Source: Natronomonas gomsonensis
Lineage (GTDB): Archaea; Halobacteriota; Halobacteria; Halobacteriales; Haloarculaceae
Direction: 5' to 3'
Length of the DNA stretch: 64,000 nt
NCBI RefSeq assembly: GCF_024300825.1
Contig: NZ_CP101323.1
Span: 2,418,001-2,482,000 of the forward strand
Both the position numbers and the translations under genes were made by a program. Positions 8,665 to 18,381 of this stretch are shown piece by piece. Numbering within the stretch: position 1 is the first letter of the stretch; each line of letters begins with the position of its first letter. A model generated the notes under the pieces. That model was given only the letters and a program-made list of their open reading frames with translations, had not been told where the DNA came from and searched no databases.

Positions 8665-9897
8665 GTGAACGTCCAGTTCCTCGGCGGCGCGGGCGAAGTC
8701 GGCCGCAGCGCGATTCTGGTCAACGACGCGCTGCTGTTGGATTTCGGCATCAAGACCGATTCCCCGCCGCAGTATCCAATCGGCGACATCGACCCCGAGG
8801 CGGTCGTCGTCAGCCACGGCCACCTCGACCACGCCGGGGCGGTGCCGTCGCTTCTGTCCGGCGATTCCCGCCCGCCGACTCACTGGACGCCGCCGACGTA
8901 CGAACTCGCCCTGACGCTGGCCCGCGACACGCTGAAACTCCACGGCGGGACCCCACAGTGTCCCTTCACCGAGGAGGATGTCCGCCGCGTCACCGAAGTC
9001 TCCGAGACCCACGGCTACCGCGAGGCCTTCGAGGCGGCGGGCCACCGCATCGAGTTCTTCAACGCCGGCCACATTCCCGGTAGCGCACACGTCCTCGTGG
9101 ACGACGGGGAGACGCGCTTGCTGTATACGGGCGATTTCCACACCGACTCGCAACGACTCGTCTCGCCGACGACCGAACGCCCCGGCGCCGACATCGTCAT
9201 CACGGAATCGACCTACGCCGACGTGGAACACGAGTCCCGCGAGACGGTCGAATCCCGGTTCGTCGACAGCGTGCGGACGACGCTGTGGGAGGGTGGTACC
9301 GTCGTCGTCCCCGCCTTCGCCATCGGCCGGACCCAGGAACTCATGCTCGTCTGTGCGGCCCACGACATCGACTGCTACGTCGACGGGATGGGCAAGGAGG
9401 TGACGCGGCTCCTTCGACAGTATCCCGAGTTCCTCAGGGACGGCGAGGCGATGCGAAAGGCCAACTCCAACGCCCGGTTCGTGACGGGGCGGGACGGCCA
9501 ACGAAAACGCATTGCCGACCAATCGACGGTCATCATCACGACGGCGGGGATGCTCTCGGGCGGGCCGGCGATGACCTACATCCCCGAAATTCACGCCAAC
9601 CCCGTCAACAAACTCTGCTTTTCGGGGTATCAGGTCGAGGGGACGCCGGGTCGGGAGATACTGGAGACGGGTAGCGCCGAACTCGGCGGCCGGCACCTGC
9701 AGGTCAGCGCCCAAGTGGAATCCTACGACTTCTCCGCCCACGCCGACCGCGACGGCCTGCGGTCGTTTCTGGAGGCCTACCGCGAAACGCCGCTTTTGGT
9801 CAATCACGGCGACTCCTGTGAGTGGTTCGCCGGACAACTGGAATCGGAGGGCCACGAGGCGCGAGCGCCCGAGTTGGGCGAGACGGTTGAGGTGTGA
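8665..9897 (+). CDS. Beta-CASP metallo-beta-lactamase ribonuclease (archaeal RNase J-like)
   Basis: A 410-residue nuclease predicted to act on RNA. The N-terminal metallo-beta-lactamase core has SHGHLDHAG (the HxHxDH di-zinc motif), a later GHIPGSAH, and TGDFHTD. The beta-CASP insertion follows (VVVPAFAIGRTQE). The C-terminus has SAHADRDGL and LVNHGD, beta-CASP motifs B and C. The GTG at 8665 begins VNVQFLGGAGEVGRS, the normal start of this family; the upstream in-frame extension is implausible. There are no KH domains, so it is the RNase J-like rather than the CPSF1/FttA type. Probable 5'-3' exoribonuclease in mRNA turnover. Confidence 0.9.
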   Translation: MNVQFLGGAGEVGRSAILVNDALLLDFGIKTDSPPQYPIGDIDPEAVVVSHGHLDHAGAVPSLLSGDSRPPTHWTPPTYELALTLARDTLKLHGGTPQCPFTEEDVRRVTEVSETHGYREAFEAAGHRIEFFNAGHIPGSAHVLVDDGETRLLYTGDFHTDSQRLVSPTTERPGADIVITESTYADVEHESRETVESRFVDSVRTTLWEGGTVVVPAFAIGRTQELMLVCAAHDIDCYVDGMGKEVTRLLRQYPEFLRDGEAMRKANSNARFVTGRDGQRKRIADQSTVIITTAGMLSGGPAMTYIPEIHANPVNKLCFSGYQVEGTPGREILETGSAELGGRHLQVSAQVESYDFSAHADRDGLRSFLEAYRETPLLVNHGDSCEWFAGQLESEGHEARAPELGETVEV

Positions 9898-9967
9898 GAC
9901 GGCGTCGTCCGCCGTGGGACGGTATTCCGAAGTGTGACTTAAGCCGCTCGAACTACTAGAACCGGTA

Positions 9968-10537
9968 ATGACTGCCCATCCCCTCTCTCCCGGCTCGACG
10001 CTGCTCGTCGACCTCGACGGCGTTGTCGCCGACCAGCTCCCGCGGCTCGTGACACACCTCAACGAGGAGTTCTCCCTCGGCGTTTCTCCCTCTGACATCG
10101 ACGAGTGGTCCTACGAGCACCCGGCCATCGACGGCCACATCGGGGATGTCATCACCGAGTTGATGACCGAGCGGCCGGAATGGTACTTCGGCGGGATGGA
10201 CCCCACGCCCGGCGTCGCCGACGCCCTCGGGGCGCTCCGCGAGGAGTACCGCGTCGAAATCGCGACCCACCGGGTGCCCGAGACCCACGACGTCTCGAAG
10301 GCGTGGCTGGACGAACACGGCGTCCCCTACGACGAGTTCCACGAGAAAGTCCCCCGGGACAAGGGCGCGGTGCCGGGCGATGCGCTCATCGACGATTATC
10401 ACGGTAACGTTGCCAATGCCCTCGACGCCGGCAAAGCGGGGTTCCTGATGCGACAACCGTACAGCGACCCCGCGGCCTGCGACGGCGCCCACGTCGTCGA
10501 CTCGTGGGACGACGTTCGTAATCTCCTCGGCGTGTAG
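9968..10537 (+). CDS. HAD-superfamily 5'-nucleotidase-like phosphatase
   Basis: A 189-residue haloacid dehalogenase-fold enzyme. Motif I is LLVDLDGVVAD, with the nucleophilic Asp and the general-acid Asp two residues later. Motif III/IV is the region KGAVPGDALIDDYHGNV, which carries the metal-binding acidic pair. The pattern DPTPGVADALGALRE resembles the 5'(3')-deoxyribonucleotidase (NT5C) family. It likely dephosphorylates (deoxy)nucleotides, but the substrate is an inference. A TATA-like CTTAAGCC lies about 30 bases before the ATG. Confidence 0.78.
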   Translation: MTAHPLSPGSTLLVDLDGVVADQLPRLVTHLNEEFSLGVSPSDIDEWSYEHPAIDGHIGDVITELMTERPEWYFGGMDPTPGVADALGALREEYRVEIATHRVPETHDVSKAWLDEHGVPYDEFHEKVPRDKGAVPGDALIDDYHGNVANALDAGKAGFLMRQPYSDPAACDGAHVVDSWDDVRNLLGV

Positions 10538-10567
10538 GCTTTTGTCGGTGGCGGCCGACGCTTGGGT

Positions 10568-11386
10568 ATGGACACTTTCGATATCGGCGGCGAACTCACG
10601 GTCGGTCGACTCGGCTTCGGTGCAATGCGAATCACCGGCGAGGACATCATCGGCGAACCCGACGACGTAGAGGGCGCCCACGACGTACTTCGGCGAGCGA
10701 GCGACCTCGTCGACCTCGTCGACACCGCCGACTCCTACGGTCCCGGCGTCTCCGAACGGCTCATCGGCGAGACGCTCGCGCCCTACGATGACGTGGTGGT
10801 GGCGACGAAAGGCGGACTGCTCCGGAACACCGACGGCGAGTGGCTCCCGCGCGGCGATCCGGATTACCTCCGAAACGCCGTGCTGTGCAGTCTCGACCGC
10901 CTCCGCGTCGACGAAATCGACCTCTATCAGTTCCACCGTCCGGACCCCGAGGCCGACTTCGAGGAGAGCGTCGCGACGCTCGCCGAGATGAAAGACGAGG
11001 GATTGATTCGACACGTCGGCCTCTCGAACGTCAGCGTCGAGCAACTGGAGACCGCACGCGACATCGTCGACATCGCGACCGTCCAGAACCGCTACAACGT
11101 CGGCTACCGCGAGGAAAGCGACGTGCTCGAAGCCTGCACCGACTACGGCATCGGCTTCATTCCGTGGTACCCGCTTGCGGCCAACGACCTCGATTCCGTC
11201 GACGGAATCGAGGAGGTAGCCGACGCCCACGACGCGACGCCACAGCAAATCGCCTTGGCGTGGCTGCTCGAACGGTCGCCGGTCGTGTTGCCGATTCCGG
11301 GCACCTCAAGTGTCGCCCACCTCGAGGAGAACGTCGCCGCGGCGGACATCGAGTTGACGCCCGAGGAATTCGAGAAACTGGCCTGA
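10568..11386 (+). CDS. Aldo/keto reductase
   Basis: A 272-residue NADPH-dependent oxidoreductase with a TIM barrel. The catalytic tetrad can be placed: Asp in LVDTADSYG, Tyr of the same segment, Lys in VVATKGG, and His in LYQFHRPDP. The C-terminal LPIPGTSSVAHLEEN is the NADP-binding loop typical of the family. The start is taken at the ATG at 10568 rather than a TTG six bases upstream. The cytosolic carbonyl or sugar substrate cannot be inferred from the neighbours. Confidence 0.9.
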   Translation: MDTFDIGGELTVGRLGFGAMRITGEDIIGEPDDVEGAHDVLRRASDLVDLVDTADSYGPGVSERLIGETLAPYDDVVVATKGGLLRNTDGEWLPRGDPDYLRNAVLCSLDRLRVDEIDLYQFHRPDPEADFEESVATLAEMKDEGLIRHVGLSNVSVEQLETARDIVDIATVQNRYNVGYREESDVLEACTDYGIGFIPWYPLAANDLDSVDGIEEVADAHDATPQQIALAWLLERSPVVLPIPGTSSVAHLEENVAAADIELTPEEFEKLA

Positions 11387-11413
11387 CTGGACGCACACGT
11401 GAGGCCAGGGGTA

Positions 11414-11695
11414 TCAGCCCTCGCTTGTCTCGACCTTCTCGGCGTGTTTTTCGAGGTCGGCCGCCAGCGTCCGGGCCTCCTCGGCGGAGAGTCGAACCGT
11501 CTCCGCGTGTGCTTCGAGGTGTTCTAACTGTGTGTTGTCCAACTCCACCTGCAGTGAGACGTGGTCGGGGTTCTCCCGTGGACTCGTCACGTTCACCACG
11601 GCGTAGGCCTCTTCCTCGAAGCCGTGTCCCTCGACTTCGCCGTCGAGGAGGTCCAGCGTCGTGTACGCGTTGACCTTCATGATGCGGTCGGCCAT
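11414..11695 (-). CDS. Small haloarchaeal protein, 93 aa (possibly DUF6360)
   Basis: A short acidic protein starting MADRIMKVNAYTTLDLLDG. The first half looks like beta-strands and the second is a helical segment rich in Glu, Ala and His (AEEARTLAADLEKHAEK). I associate this pattern with a conserved haloarchaeal family, tentatively DUF6360, from memory. There is no signal or membrane span. It converges on the aldo/keto reductase. Function unknown. Confidence 0.68.
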   Translation of the reverse strand: MADRIMKVNAYTTLDLLDGEVEGHGFEEEAYAVVNVTSPRENPDHVSLQVELDNTQLEHLEAHAETVRLSAEEARTLAADLEKHAEKVETSEG

Positions 11696-11747
11696 GTCCC
11701 GACGGTGGTCTCGGAGTGGGGTAAGCGTGACGCCCGACCCCAGGCGT

Positions 11748-12620
11748 TCACTCCGGGAGGGCGACCTGCTGTTGGAGGTTGTACGGGTGTTCGCCGGCGG
11801 TCCACCGGTAGATGTACTCGAGGGCCGTCCGCTCGGTTCGGACGCCGTCGTGGTCCGTCTCGATGGCGACGTTGGTCGCGCCCTCGAGTTCGGGGCTCTG
11901 CCGGCAGTTCCAGAACAGGGAGTCCTCGGTTCCCCGGAGCGTGTAGTAGTCGATGTCGCCGGGGGTCTCGTTTTCGTTGAGTCGGGCCAGCGGATGGCCG
12001 TCGACCGAGTCGTGGTCCTCGCGGAGGAACTCGCTCACCCGGTAGGGACCGTGGTCGAGTCCGCTGTCCGCACACCACGTGTTGAGAACGGTCCCGTGGT
12101 TGGCGCCGGCGAGGCCGACGAAGCTATCGACCCACGACAGCCGGTTCCGGGCGGCGAGCCAGCAGCGAACGCCGGTGACACCGAGGCTGTGTGCGACGAC
12201 GTCGACGCTTTCGACGCCAGCGTACTCCCGGACCGACCCGACGAAGGCGTCGAGTTCCTCGACCATCGCCGCGTGACTCGGGGTCCCCTCCCGGAACGTC
12301 ACCGCCCAGAGGTCGTCGCCGCGGTAGCCCCGCCGGAGGAAGAACTCGGCGTGGCGCTCCCAGTCGCAGGCGTCCCGTTGGTTGCCGTGGACGAACACGA
12401 TAGGCGTTCGCTCGCTGCCGGGCTCGGTTCCGTGGTACTCGTGGCCCCCCCACCCGCCGTAGGCGTCGTCCGTCGACCACGGGAGGCGTCCGTCGTCGGC
12501 ACGGTCGTGTTCACACCCCGTCGCACAGCCACCACGACGACGCGCGCGCTTGAGTTCGCGGACGTTACGCAATAGCTCCCGCGAAAACGGCCACCCTTGA
12601 GTCGGATTAGCGAGGGACAC
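11748..12620 (-). CDS. Lipase class 2-like alpha/beta hydrolase
   Basis: A 290-residue serine hydrolase. IVFVHGNQRD is the oxyanion-hole strand. VVAHSLGVTG is the nucleophile elbow (GxSxG variant AHSLG). GLAGANHGT and the final TDHDGVRT carry the expected acid and His segments. This arrangement is typical of lipase class 2/EstA-like hydrolases, esterases of acyl esters. The N-terminus has an Arg-rich patch but no convincing signal peptide, so location is uncertain. A TATA box lies 25-32 bases upstream of the ATG (12645-12652), consistent with a leaderless transcript. Confidence 0.83.
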   Translation of the reverse strand: MSLANPTQGWPFSRELLRNVRELKRARRRGGCATGCEHDRADDGRLPWSTDDAYGGWGGHEYHGTEPGSERTPIVFVHGNQRDACDWERHAEFFLRRGYRGDDLWAVTFREGTPSHAAMVEELDAFVGSVREYAGVESVDVVAHSLGVTGVRCWLAARNRLSWVDSFVGLAGANHGTVLNTWCADSGLDHGPYRVSEFLREDHDSVDGHPLARLNENETPGDIDYYTLRGTEDSLFWNCRQSPELEGATNVAIETDHDGVRTERTALEYIYRWTAGEHPYNLQQQVALPE

Positions 12621-12644
12621 ACTACCAGTACCCGGGGTGGCGCT

Positions 12645-12652
12645 AAAATATA
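12645..12652 (-). promoter_or_regulatory. TATA box of the lipase-like gene
   Basis: The minus strand reads TATATTTT, 25 to 32 bases before the ATG at 12620, matching leaderless initiation. Confidence 0.55.
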
Positions 12653-12740
12653 CCCCATCACCGGGACAAATCCTGTGGGAGGGGAAAGCTACTTAACAAT
12701 GTAATATGTTGCCGCTTTCTCGTGGTTTCGGCCGCCAGCG

Positions 12741-12761
12741 GTGTGCGCACAGTGCGCACAC
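12741..12761. promoter_or_regulatory. 21-bp perfect palindrome, candidate operator
   Basis: GTGTGCGCAC, one A, then GTGCGCACAC: ten-base arms that are exact reverse complements. It lies 43 bases before the ATG of the small ORF at 12804 and about 30-45 bases after AT-rich TATA-like sequence (12692-12709). A repressor bound here would cover the start of the transcript; a hairpin in the 5' UTR is the alternative. Confidence 0.5.
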
Positions 12762-12803
12762 GCGCGTGCGATTCACGGCCCGTGGGACCGAACTGTAGAC
12801 GAG

Positions 12804-12929
12804 ATGAGCGAATCAACAGATGCGGAGCCAAAGCGGCCGCAGTTCAGGGGTTGTGCGTTCTGTTATGCCGGCGAGTGGGTCTACTACGGCGCGAAACGGG
12901 CTGTCAGACGGGTAGGGGATTCGGGATAG
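12804..12929 (+). CDS. Possible small protein, 41 aa
   Basis: A short frame starting MSESTDAEPKRPQFRGC, with CAFC (one CxxC pair) followed by AGEWVYYGAKRAVRR. The acidic start and mixed body look like a haloarchaeal microprotein, but a full zinc finger would need two more ligands. Support comes from the TATA-like region and palindrome upstream rather than from family recognition. Weak; it may be non-coding. Confidence 0.35.
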   Translation: MSESTDAEPKRPQFRGCAFCYAGEWVYYGAKRAVRRVGDSG

Positions 12930-13091
12930 CGGCGGTTCGGCTCCGGTAGACGGGCGTCGATGGCGACCTTGCTATTCGTGGGTCGCTTCGCTCACGTTCC
13001 GCTACGAGGTCACCACGGGCGACCTCGCTACTCGCGGGTCGCTTCGCTCCCCGCTCGTCAACCGAGACTCCTCGCGTTGCTCGGAGTCTCG
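12930..13091. repeat. Gene-free stretch with a 34-bp imperfect direct repeat
   Basis: Two copies, 12963-12996 and 13019-13052, are nearly identical. Each reads roughly GCGACCTYGCTAYTCGYGGG followed by TCGCTTCGCTC, and they differ at only a few positions. The copies lie between the small ORF and the 3' end of valS. I see no reading frame that explains them; a decayed mobile or intergenic repeat element is possible. Confidence 0.5.
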
Positions 13092-15710
13092 CTACTCCAC
13101 CACCAACACCGTCGCTTCCCCTGCTTCGAGGACGACGACCTCCTCGCCGCTCTCGGAGCGCTGCTCCTCGACGATGTCGAACATCTCGGCGCCGACGGTG
13201 ACCGTCTCGCCGCCGAGGTCGAACTCGACGTGCCCCTCCGTCTCCAGTTCGGCCTGCAGTTCGGCGGGGTCGGCCGCTTCCAGTTTTCCGATGACGGCGC
13301 CGGCCTGGTCGCGGAAGGCCGGCCCCAGTTCGCTGTGCTCGATGTCCACGTCGACGGGGACGAGTTCGATGTTCGGCCGGCCCTGCTCGATGTAGACGGG
13401 GCCGTTGACGGTGTCCGCGAGGTCGTAGGTGTCCAACGGGAGGTCCTCATCGAGGTACACTTCGATGCGGTCGAGGTCGGCGTTCAGGGGCTTCCCCTCG
13501 TCGGATTTCCAGCCACGAACCGTGGCCGCGACCTTTGCGATGAGTTCGCCCCGGCGTTCGGTTTCGGCGTCGCCCTCGGGCAACTCGGGCCAGTCGGCGT
13601 TGTGGACGCTCCCATCGGTCGGGAGATGGCTCCACGCCTCCTCGGTGATGAACGGCGCAAAGGGCGAGAGCATCCGCAGGGAGGCGGTCAAGGCGGTGTA
13701 CAGCGCGTGTTGGGCGGCCTTCCGCTCGCCGGGTCGCCCCTCGTACAGTCGGCCCTTCACGAGTTCGAGGTAGTCGTCGGCGAGGTCGTGCCAGACGAAC
13801 TCCCGGACCTCACGCAGGGCGCTGTCGAAGCGGTATTCGTCCATGTCCTCGGCGACCGAGTCGGCGACGCGGGCGCACTTCGAGAGAATCCACTCGTCGG
13901 CGTCCCGGTAGGCGGGGTCGGTGATGTCCGCCGTCGACTCGTCGACGTGGCCGGAGGCGAACTTCGTGATGTTCCAGACCTTCGTCTGGAAGCGACTCGC
14001 GGAGGTGACCTCCTTCCACTGGAACTGGATGTCGCTGCCGGGTTGGCCGCCGAGCGCCATCGCCTGCCGGAAGGCGTCGGCGCCGTACTCTTCGACGACC
14101 TCCTCGGGTTGGACGAAGTTGTCGCGGGATTTGGACATCTTGTTGCCGTCCTCGCCGAACACCATCCCGTTGATGAGGGCCTCCTCCCACGGAGTCGTGT
14201 CCTCGAGGGCGGCCGTCCGGAGGATGGTGTAAAACGCCCACGTCCGGATGATGTCGTGGCCCTGCTCGCGCAGTTGGACGGGTTCGAAGTCGGCGTCGGG
14301 CCAGCCAGCGACGTACAGCGGAGAAATCGACGAATCCATCCACGTGTCCATCACGTCGGTTTCGCCGGTCCACGACTCGCCACCGCACTCGATACAGGTC
14401 TCGACGGCCGGGTCCTCCGTCGTCGGGTCGACCGGAACGTCCTCGCCGTCGGCGATGTGGACGTGCCCGCAGTCGTCACATTCCCAGGCCGGAATCGGCG
14501 TCGCGAAGACGCGCTGTCGGGAGATGACCCAGTCCCACTCCATCCCTTCTGTCCACTCTTCGAGTCGACTGTACATGTGCTCGGGGAACCACTCGACGGC
14601 CTGGGCCTTCTCCAGAATCTCCTCTTGGTTGACGGTGACGAACCACTGCTCTTTCGAGAGGATTTCGATTGGCGTATCACAGCGCCAACACTGGCCGACG
14701 GACTGTTCGGTCGGCTCTTCGTCGTTGAGGTGGCCGGATTTCTGCAGGGCGGTCGCGATGGCGTCTTTCGCCTCGTCGATGGCCAGCCCCTCGAACTCGC
14801 CGGCGAGTTCGTTGAGTTTACCGTCTTCGGTGAACACCGGCCGCAAATCGAGGTCGTGTTCGACCCACCAGTCGACGTCCTGTTTGTCGCCGAACGTACA
14901 AATCATCACGGCGCCGGTCCCGAAGTCGCCGTCGACGTCGTCGTCGGCGATGAGCTCGACTTCTTGGCCGAACAGCGGCACCTCGAAGGTGTCGCCGATG
15001 CGGTCTTCGTAGCGCTCGTCGTCGGGGTCGACGGCCATCGAGACACACGCCGCGAGCAGTTCGGGGCGGGTGGTCGCGATTTCGATGTCGTCGTTGCCGA
15101 CGCCGTCGAAGGTGATGTAGTACAGCGTCCCCTCGTGGTCTTCGTTTTCGACCTCGGCGTCGGCGATGGCTGTCTCGCACCGGGGACACCAGTTGACGGG
15201 GTGTTCGTCTTGGTACACGTAGCCGTTTCCGGCCATTTCGACGAACGAGCGCTGGGTCTCCCCCCAGTAGTCGGGGTCCATCGTCCGGTATTCGTGGTTC
15301 CAGTCCTGTGAGAACCCGAGCGTCCCCATCGTCTCCTTCATCGCACCGATTTGGTCGTTTGTGTGTTCGATACACCACTCCCGGAACTGCTCGCGGGAGA
15401 CTTCGGTGCGGTGGATGTCGCGGTTCTCTTCGACTTTGACTTCCGTCGGCAGGCCGTGGCAGTCCCAGCCCTGCGGGAACAACACGTCGTCGCCTTTCAG
15501 GCGGTGGTACCGCGCCGCGAAGTCCATGTAACACCAGCCGAGTGCGTTCCCGATGTGGAGATTTCCGGTCGGGTACGGCGGCGGCGTGTCGATGATGTAG
15601 TCGGGGCGTTCGGGGTCGTCGTCGTAGCTGTACACGTCGGAGTCGGCCCACTCCTCGTGCCACTTCTGTTCTGCGGCGTCGGGGTCGTAGCTGTCAGGAA
15701 CCTCGCTCAT
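13092..15710 (-). CDS. valS: Valine--tRNA ligase
   Basis: An 872-residue class I synthetase that charges tRNA-Val in the cytosol. The first signature is [17 protein letters not shown], the HIGH-type ATP site (LHIG then N). The second is KMSKSRDN, the KMSKS loop near residue 525. [15 protein letters not shown] and CIECGGE are the zinc ribbon cysteines of the archaeal enzyme. The editing domain and helical anticodon-binding domain follow, and the length is normal. Minus-strand TATA-like GGTTTTTATC near 15831-15841 implies a leader of about 95 bases, long for this kind of organism. The ATG at 15710 starts [19 protein letters not shown], a standard ValRS N-terminus. Confidence 0.97.
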   Translation of the reverse strand: MSEVPDSYDPDAAEQKWHEEWADSDVYSYDDDPERPDYIIDTPPPYPTGNLHIGNALGWCYMDFAARYHRLKGDDVLFPQGWDCHGLPTEVKVEENRDIHRTEVSREQFREWCIEHTNDQIGAMKETMGTLGFSQDWNHEYRTMDPDYWGETQRSFVEMAGNGYVYQDEHPVNWCPRCETAIADAEVENEDHEGTLYYITFDGVGNDDIEIATTRPELLAACVSMAVDPDDERYEDRIGDTFEVPLFGQEVELIADDDVDGDFGTGAVMICTFGDKQDVDWWVEHDLDLRPVFTEDGKLNELAGEFEGLAIDEAKDAIATALQKSGHLNDEEPTEQSVGQCWRCDTPIEILSKEQWFVTVNQEEILEKAQAVEWFPEHMYSRLEEWTEGMEWDWVISRQRVFATPIPAWECDDCGHVHIADGEDVPVDPTTEDPAVETCIECGGESWTGETDVMDTWMDSSISPLYVAGWPDADFEPVQLREQGHDIIRTWAFYTILRTAALEDTTPWEEALINGMVFGEDGNKMSKSRDNFVQPEEVVEEYGADAFRQAMALGGQPGSDIQFQWKEVTSASRFQTKVWNITKFASGHVDESTADITDPAYRDADEWILSKCARVADSVAEDMDEYRFDSALREVREFVWHDLADDYLELVKGRLYEGRPGERKAAQHALYTALTASLRMLSPFAPFITEEAWSHLPTDGSVHNADWPELPEGDAETERRGELIAKVAATVRGWKSDEGKPLNADLDRIEVYLDEDLPLDTYDLADTVNGPVYIEQGRPNIELVPVDVDIEHSELGPAFRDQAGAVIGKLEAADPAELQAELETEGHVEFDLGGETVTVGAEMFDIVEEQRSESGEEVVVLEAGEATVLVVE

Positions 15711-15846
15711 GATTGGGGTGTCGCGTAGACCGGTCGGTAGGCAGTTCGCATGCGCGCCGAGAGAAAGGCGCGGTTACAGTCCACGTACTACCGACTGACT
15801 CGCGCTCATACCCGTTGGCATGGCTGTTGCCGATAAAAACCTTCGC

Positions 15847-17286
15847 TTACCGTCGTCCCGGCGGCGTCGGGGTGTCACAGTCCGCCCGAATGTCCTCACA
15901 GGAATGATACTGCTGATTTCGGCCGGGGAAGGCCCGCTTCGAGCGGTAGTGGAAACTGAGATGATTCCCCCACTCCCCGTCGGCCAACAGCCGCGAATCG
16001 GCGTCGTGGTACCCCGACTCGTCCGACTCTTTCAGCCACCGGTCGAACCACGCGACGGTGTAGTGGTCGGCGAGGGCGTTGCCGAACTCCCAGGAGGTTG
16101 CGGGAAACGTCGGCAGTAGCGACCACTCGTAGTGGGTCCCGCCCCGGACGACGAGTTGATACGCGGGGACGCCGGCCTCCCGGAACCGCTCGAATCCACC
16201 CGATTTCCCGTCGGGGTCGGGCGGTCGCTCGTGGGGCGTCGGCGTCAGGAAGTAGTCGCCGGATTGCCCCATCGCGGGGACACGAGGCTCGACGCTACCC
16301 TCCGGGACCGTCTCGAAGAAGCGTGCGGCGTCGGTGGCCTCGCTTTCGGGTCCGTCGCCAGCCACGCTGTCGCTGTCGCCGAGGTTGTCCCAGGCGACGA
16401 CCGCATCGACGGGGTTGTCGCCGCTGGTCGGCCACGGCTCCAGTCCCTGTACGATGCTCGCGCCAATGGCGCCGGCAGAGTGGCCGGCGATACCGAGCCG
16501 AGAGTGGTCCAGCCGGTCGAAGACGGGATTGTACTCGACGACCGGTGCGTCGTCGTCGCGGTCGTAGGCGGCGTTCGGCGCGTACGGCTCCTCGGGCGTC
16601 GAGTGGAAGAAGTCGATAGCGTCGATTTGGTTCGTCACGAACACCTCACCGTTGGCGTTGCCGCCGGGTTCGCCCGAGGGCGTGAGACTGTCCGAACGAC
16701 CCTGTCCGCGGGGGTCGTAGGTCAACACGACGTAGCCCGCCGCGACGAGCGACTGGGCGGCCCACCAGTACAGCGGTTCGGGCGCCTGTACCGACCCGTT
16801 CGTGATGACGATGCCAGGGCGGGCCTCGTCGGCCTCCGCTTCGACGGGCGTCCAGACGTGGCCGGAGAGCCGAGCGCCCTCGCGGTCGTAGAAGGCGACA
16901 CGGCGACGTTCACCGACGGTGCCGTAGAAGTTCCGAGCGTCGATGTCGCGGTACAGCGCGGGGTCGCCGGTGCACTGTTCGCCCCACGTCGCACAGAGGT
17001 TCGCGTGGCTCCGCCAGCCGGGTTCGGCGGCGACGCGTTCGGCGTAACTCGCGGCGTTTTCGGTGCTTCGCCGCTGCCAGCGCCGCATGAAATCCGGGTC
17101 GGAGGTCTGCTCTGCGGGTGCCTCCTGTGTCTTCGCGTAGTTGCGAAACTCCCGACGCAACCACTCGGGGTCGGAATCCAGCGAATCCAGTTCCGGGAGC
17201 GCCGCCGCTTTCCCGCCCCCCAAGGCGGTCGTCGTGAGTCCCGCCGTGGCGGCCAACAGGGTCCGCCGTGTGAACTGCCCGCGCAT
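15847..17286 (-). CDS. Tat-exported alpha/beta hydrolase
   Basis: A 479-residue predicted secreted hydrolase. The N-terminus FTRRTLLAATAG is a twin-arginine signal followed by a hydrophobic, Ala-rich segment. LTYDPRGQGRSD is the oxyanion region, IAGHSAGAIG the nucleophile elbow (GHSAG), and RGGTHYEWS a candidate catalytic His segment near the end. The size and large insertions suggest an esterase, peptidase or cocaine esterase-like fold; substrate unknown. It lies upstream of valS with separate promoters likely (a TATA-like box for valS falls between them). Confidence 0.8.
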   Translation of the reverse strand: MRGQFTRRTLLAATAGLTTTALGGGKAAALPELDSLDSDPEWLRREFRNYAKTQEAPAEQTSDPDFMRRWQRRSTENAASYAERVAAEPGWRSHANLCATWGEQCTGDPALYRDIDARNFYGTVGERRRVAFYDREGARLSGHVWTPVEAEADEARPGIVITNGSVQAPEPLYWWAAQSLVAAGYVVLTYDPRGQGRSDSLTPSGEPGGNANGEVFVTNQIDAIDFFHSTPEEPYAPNAAYDRDDDAPVVEYNPVFDRLDHSRLGIAGHSAGAIGASIVQGLEPWPTSGDNPVDAVVAWDNLGDSDSVAGDGPESEATDAARFFETVPEGSVEPRVPAMGQSGDYFLTPTPHERPPDPDGKSGGFERFREAGVPAYQLVVRGGTHYEWSLLPTFPATSWEFGNALADHYTVAWFDRWLKESDESGYHDADSRLLADGEWGNHLSFHYRSKRAFPGRNQQYHSCEDIRADCDTPTPPGRR

Positions 17287-17435
17287 CCTTTCGAGTCGAT
17301 GTATCCGTAACTATAGCCAAAGGGTTACTGGCGCCTCTATCCGGTCATTTATGTGCGAACCGGACCCACGACCGGCGGCCGGTGAACGCACGCGGAATCA
17401 CAACCCTCACTTGCGGCCCCGACGAGGGGTCCGAT

Positions 17436-18338
17436 ATGCAACTGGGCGTCATCGGACTTGGCCGGATGGGCCGTATCGTCGTCGACCGGGTACTCGAAGA
17501 CGGACACGACGTGGTCGCTTTTGACCTCGACGACGACGCCGTCTCGGCGGCGGCCGATGCCGGAGCAACTCCCGCCGACTCAATCGAAGCGCTCGTCTCG
17601 GAACTCCCCGAGGCGAAGCGAATCTGGCTGATGGTGCCCGCAGGCGACGCTGTCGACGCGACGCTCGACGACCTCGACCCGCTGCTCGACGCCGACGACG
17701 TGGTCGTCGACGGCGGCAACTCCCACTTCGAGCGCTCCGTCGAGCGCGCCGAAGCACTCGACGCGGCGTATCTCGACTGCGGCACGTCGGGCGGCCCCGC
17801 TGGCGCCGAGTTGGGCTTTTCGCTGATGGTCGGCGGCCCCGAGTGGGCCTACGAGGCGATGGTGCCCGTCTTCGACGCCGTCGCCACCGGTCCCGACGGC
17901 CACGATCGCATGGGCCCCTCCGGGTCGGGCCACTACGTGAAGATGGTCCACAACGGCGTCGAGTACGCGCTGATGCAGGCCTACGGCGAGGGGTTCGAAC
18001 TGCTCTCCGAAGGACGGTACGACCTCGATATGGAGTCGGTCGCCCGGACGTGGAACAACGGCGCCGTCATCCGATCGTGGCTGCTGGAACTCTGTGAGGA
18101 GGCGTTCCGCGAGGAAGGAAACGACCTGGGCGATGTCGACGACCACATCGCCGGGGGTTCGACTGGGACGTGGACCGTCCAAGAGGCGCTCGAACAGGAA
18201 ATCGCGGTACCGCTCATCTACGAGGCCCTCGGCGAGCGCTTCGACTCCCGCGCCCCTGAGGAGGGGAAATTCTCCCGGCGTCTCGCCAACCGCCTGCGGT
18301 ATGGCTTCGGTCGACACGAAGTCAAACGGCGGGAGTGA
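17436..18338 (+). CDS. gnd: 6-phosphogluconate dehydrogenase, decarboxylating (NAD-type, short form)
   Basis: A 300-residue enzyme converting 6-phosphogluconate to ribulose 5-phosphate and CO2, giving reduced cofactor and pentose. GVIGLGRMG is the Rossmann dinucleotide loop, CGTSGGPAGAE the substrate-binding motif, and KMVHNGVEYALMQAYGEGF carries the catalytic Lys and substrate contacts. The length matches the short GndA/YqeC-like enzymes, not the roughly 470-residue form. The acidic Asp (AFDLDDD) after the second strand favours NAD over NADP. The ATG at 17436 begins MQLGVIGLG, the natural start. The next gene follows on the same strand after 43 bases. Confidence 0.9.
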   Translation: MQLGVIGLGRMGRIVVDRVLEDGHDVVAFDLDDDAVSAAADAGATPADSIEALVSELPEAKRIWLMVPAGDAVDATLDDLDPLLDADDVVVDGGNSHFERSVERAEALDAAYLDCGTSGGPAGAELGFSLMVGGPEWAYEAMVPVFDAVATGPDGHDRMGPSGSGHYVKMVHNGVEYALMQAYGEGFELLSEGRYDLDMESVARTWNNGAVIRSWLLELCEEAFREEGNDLGDVDDHIAGGSTGTWTVQEALEQEIAVPLIYEALGERFDSRAPEEGKFSRRLANRLRYGFGRHEVKRRE

Positions 18339-18381
18339 CCCGACAGAACACTCATACACGCCGCCGGCGTAGGCCCGCGAA

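Noticed and set aside
12960-15311. Plus-strand frame of 783 aa opposite valS
   Set aside because: The minus strand encodes an unmistakable valyl-tRNA synthetase; the plus frame has no motifs.
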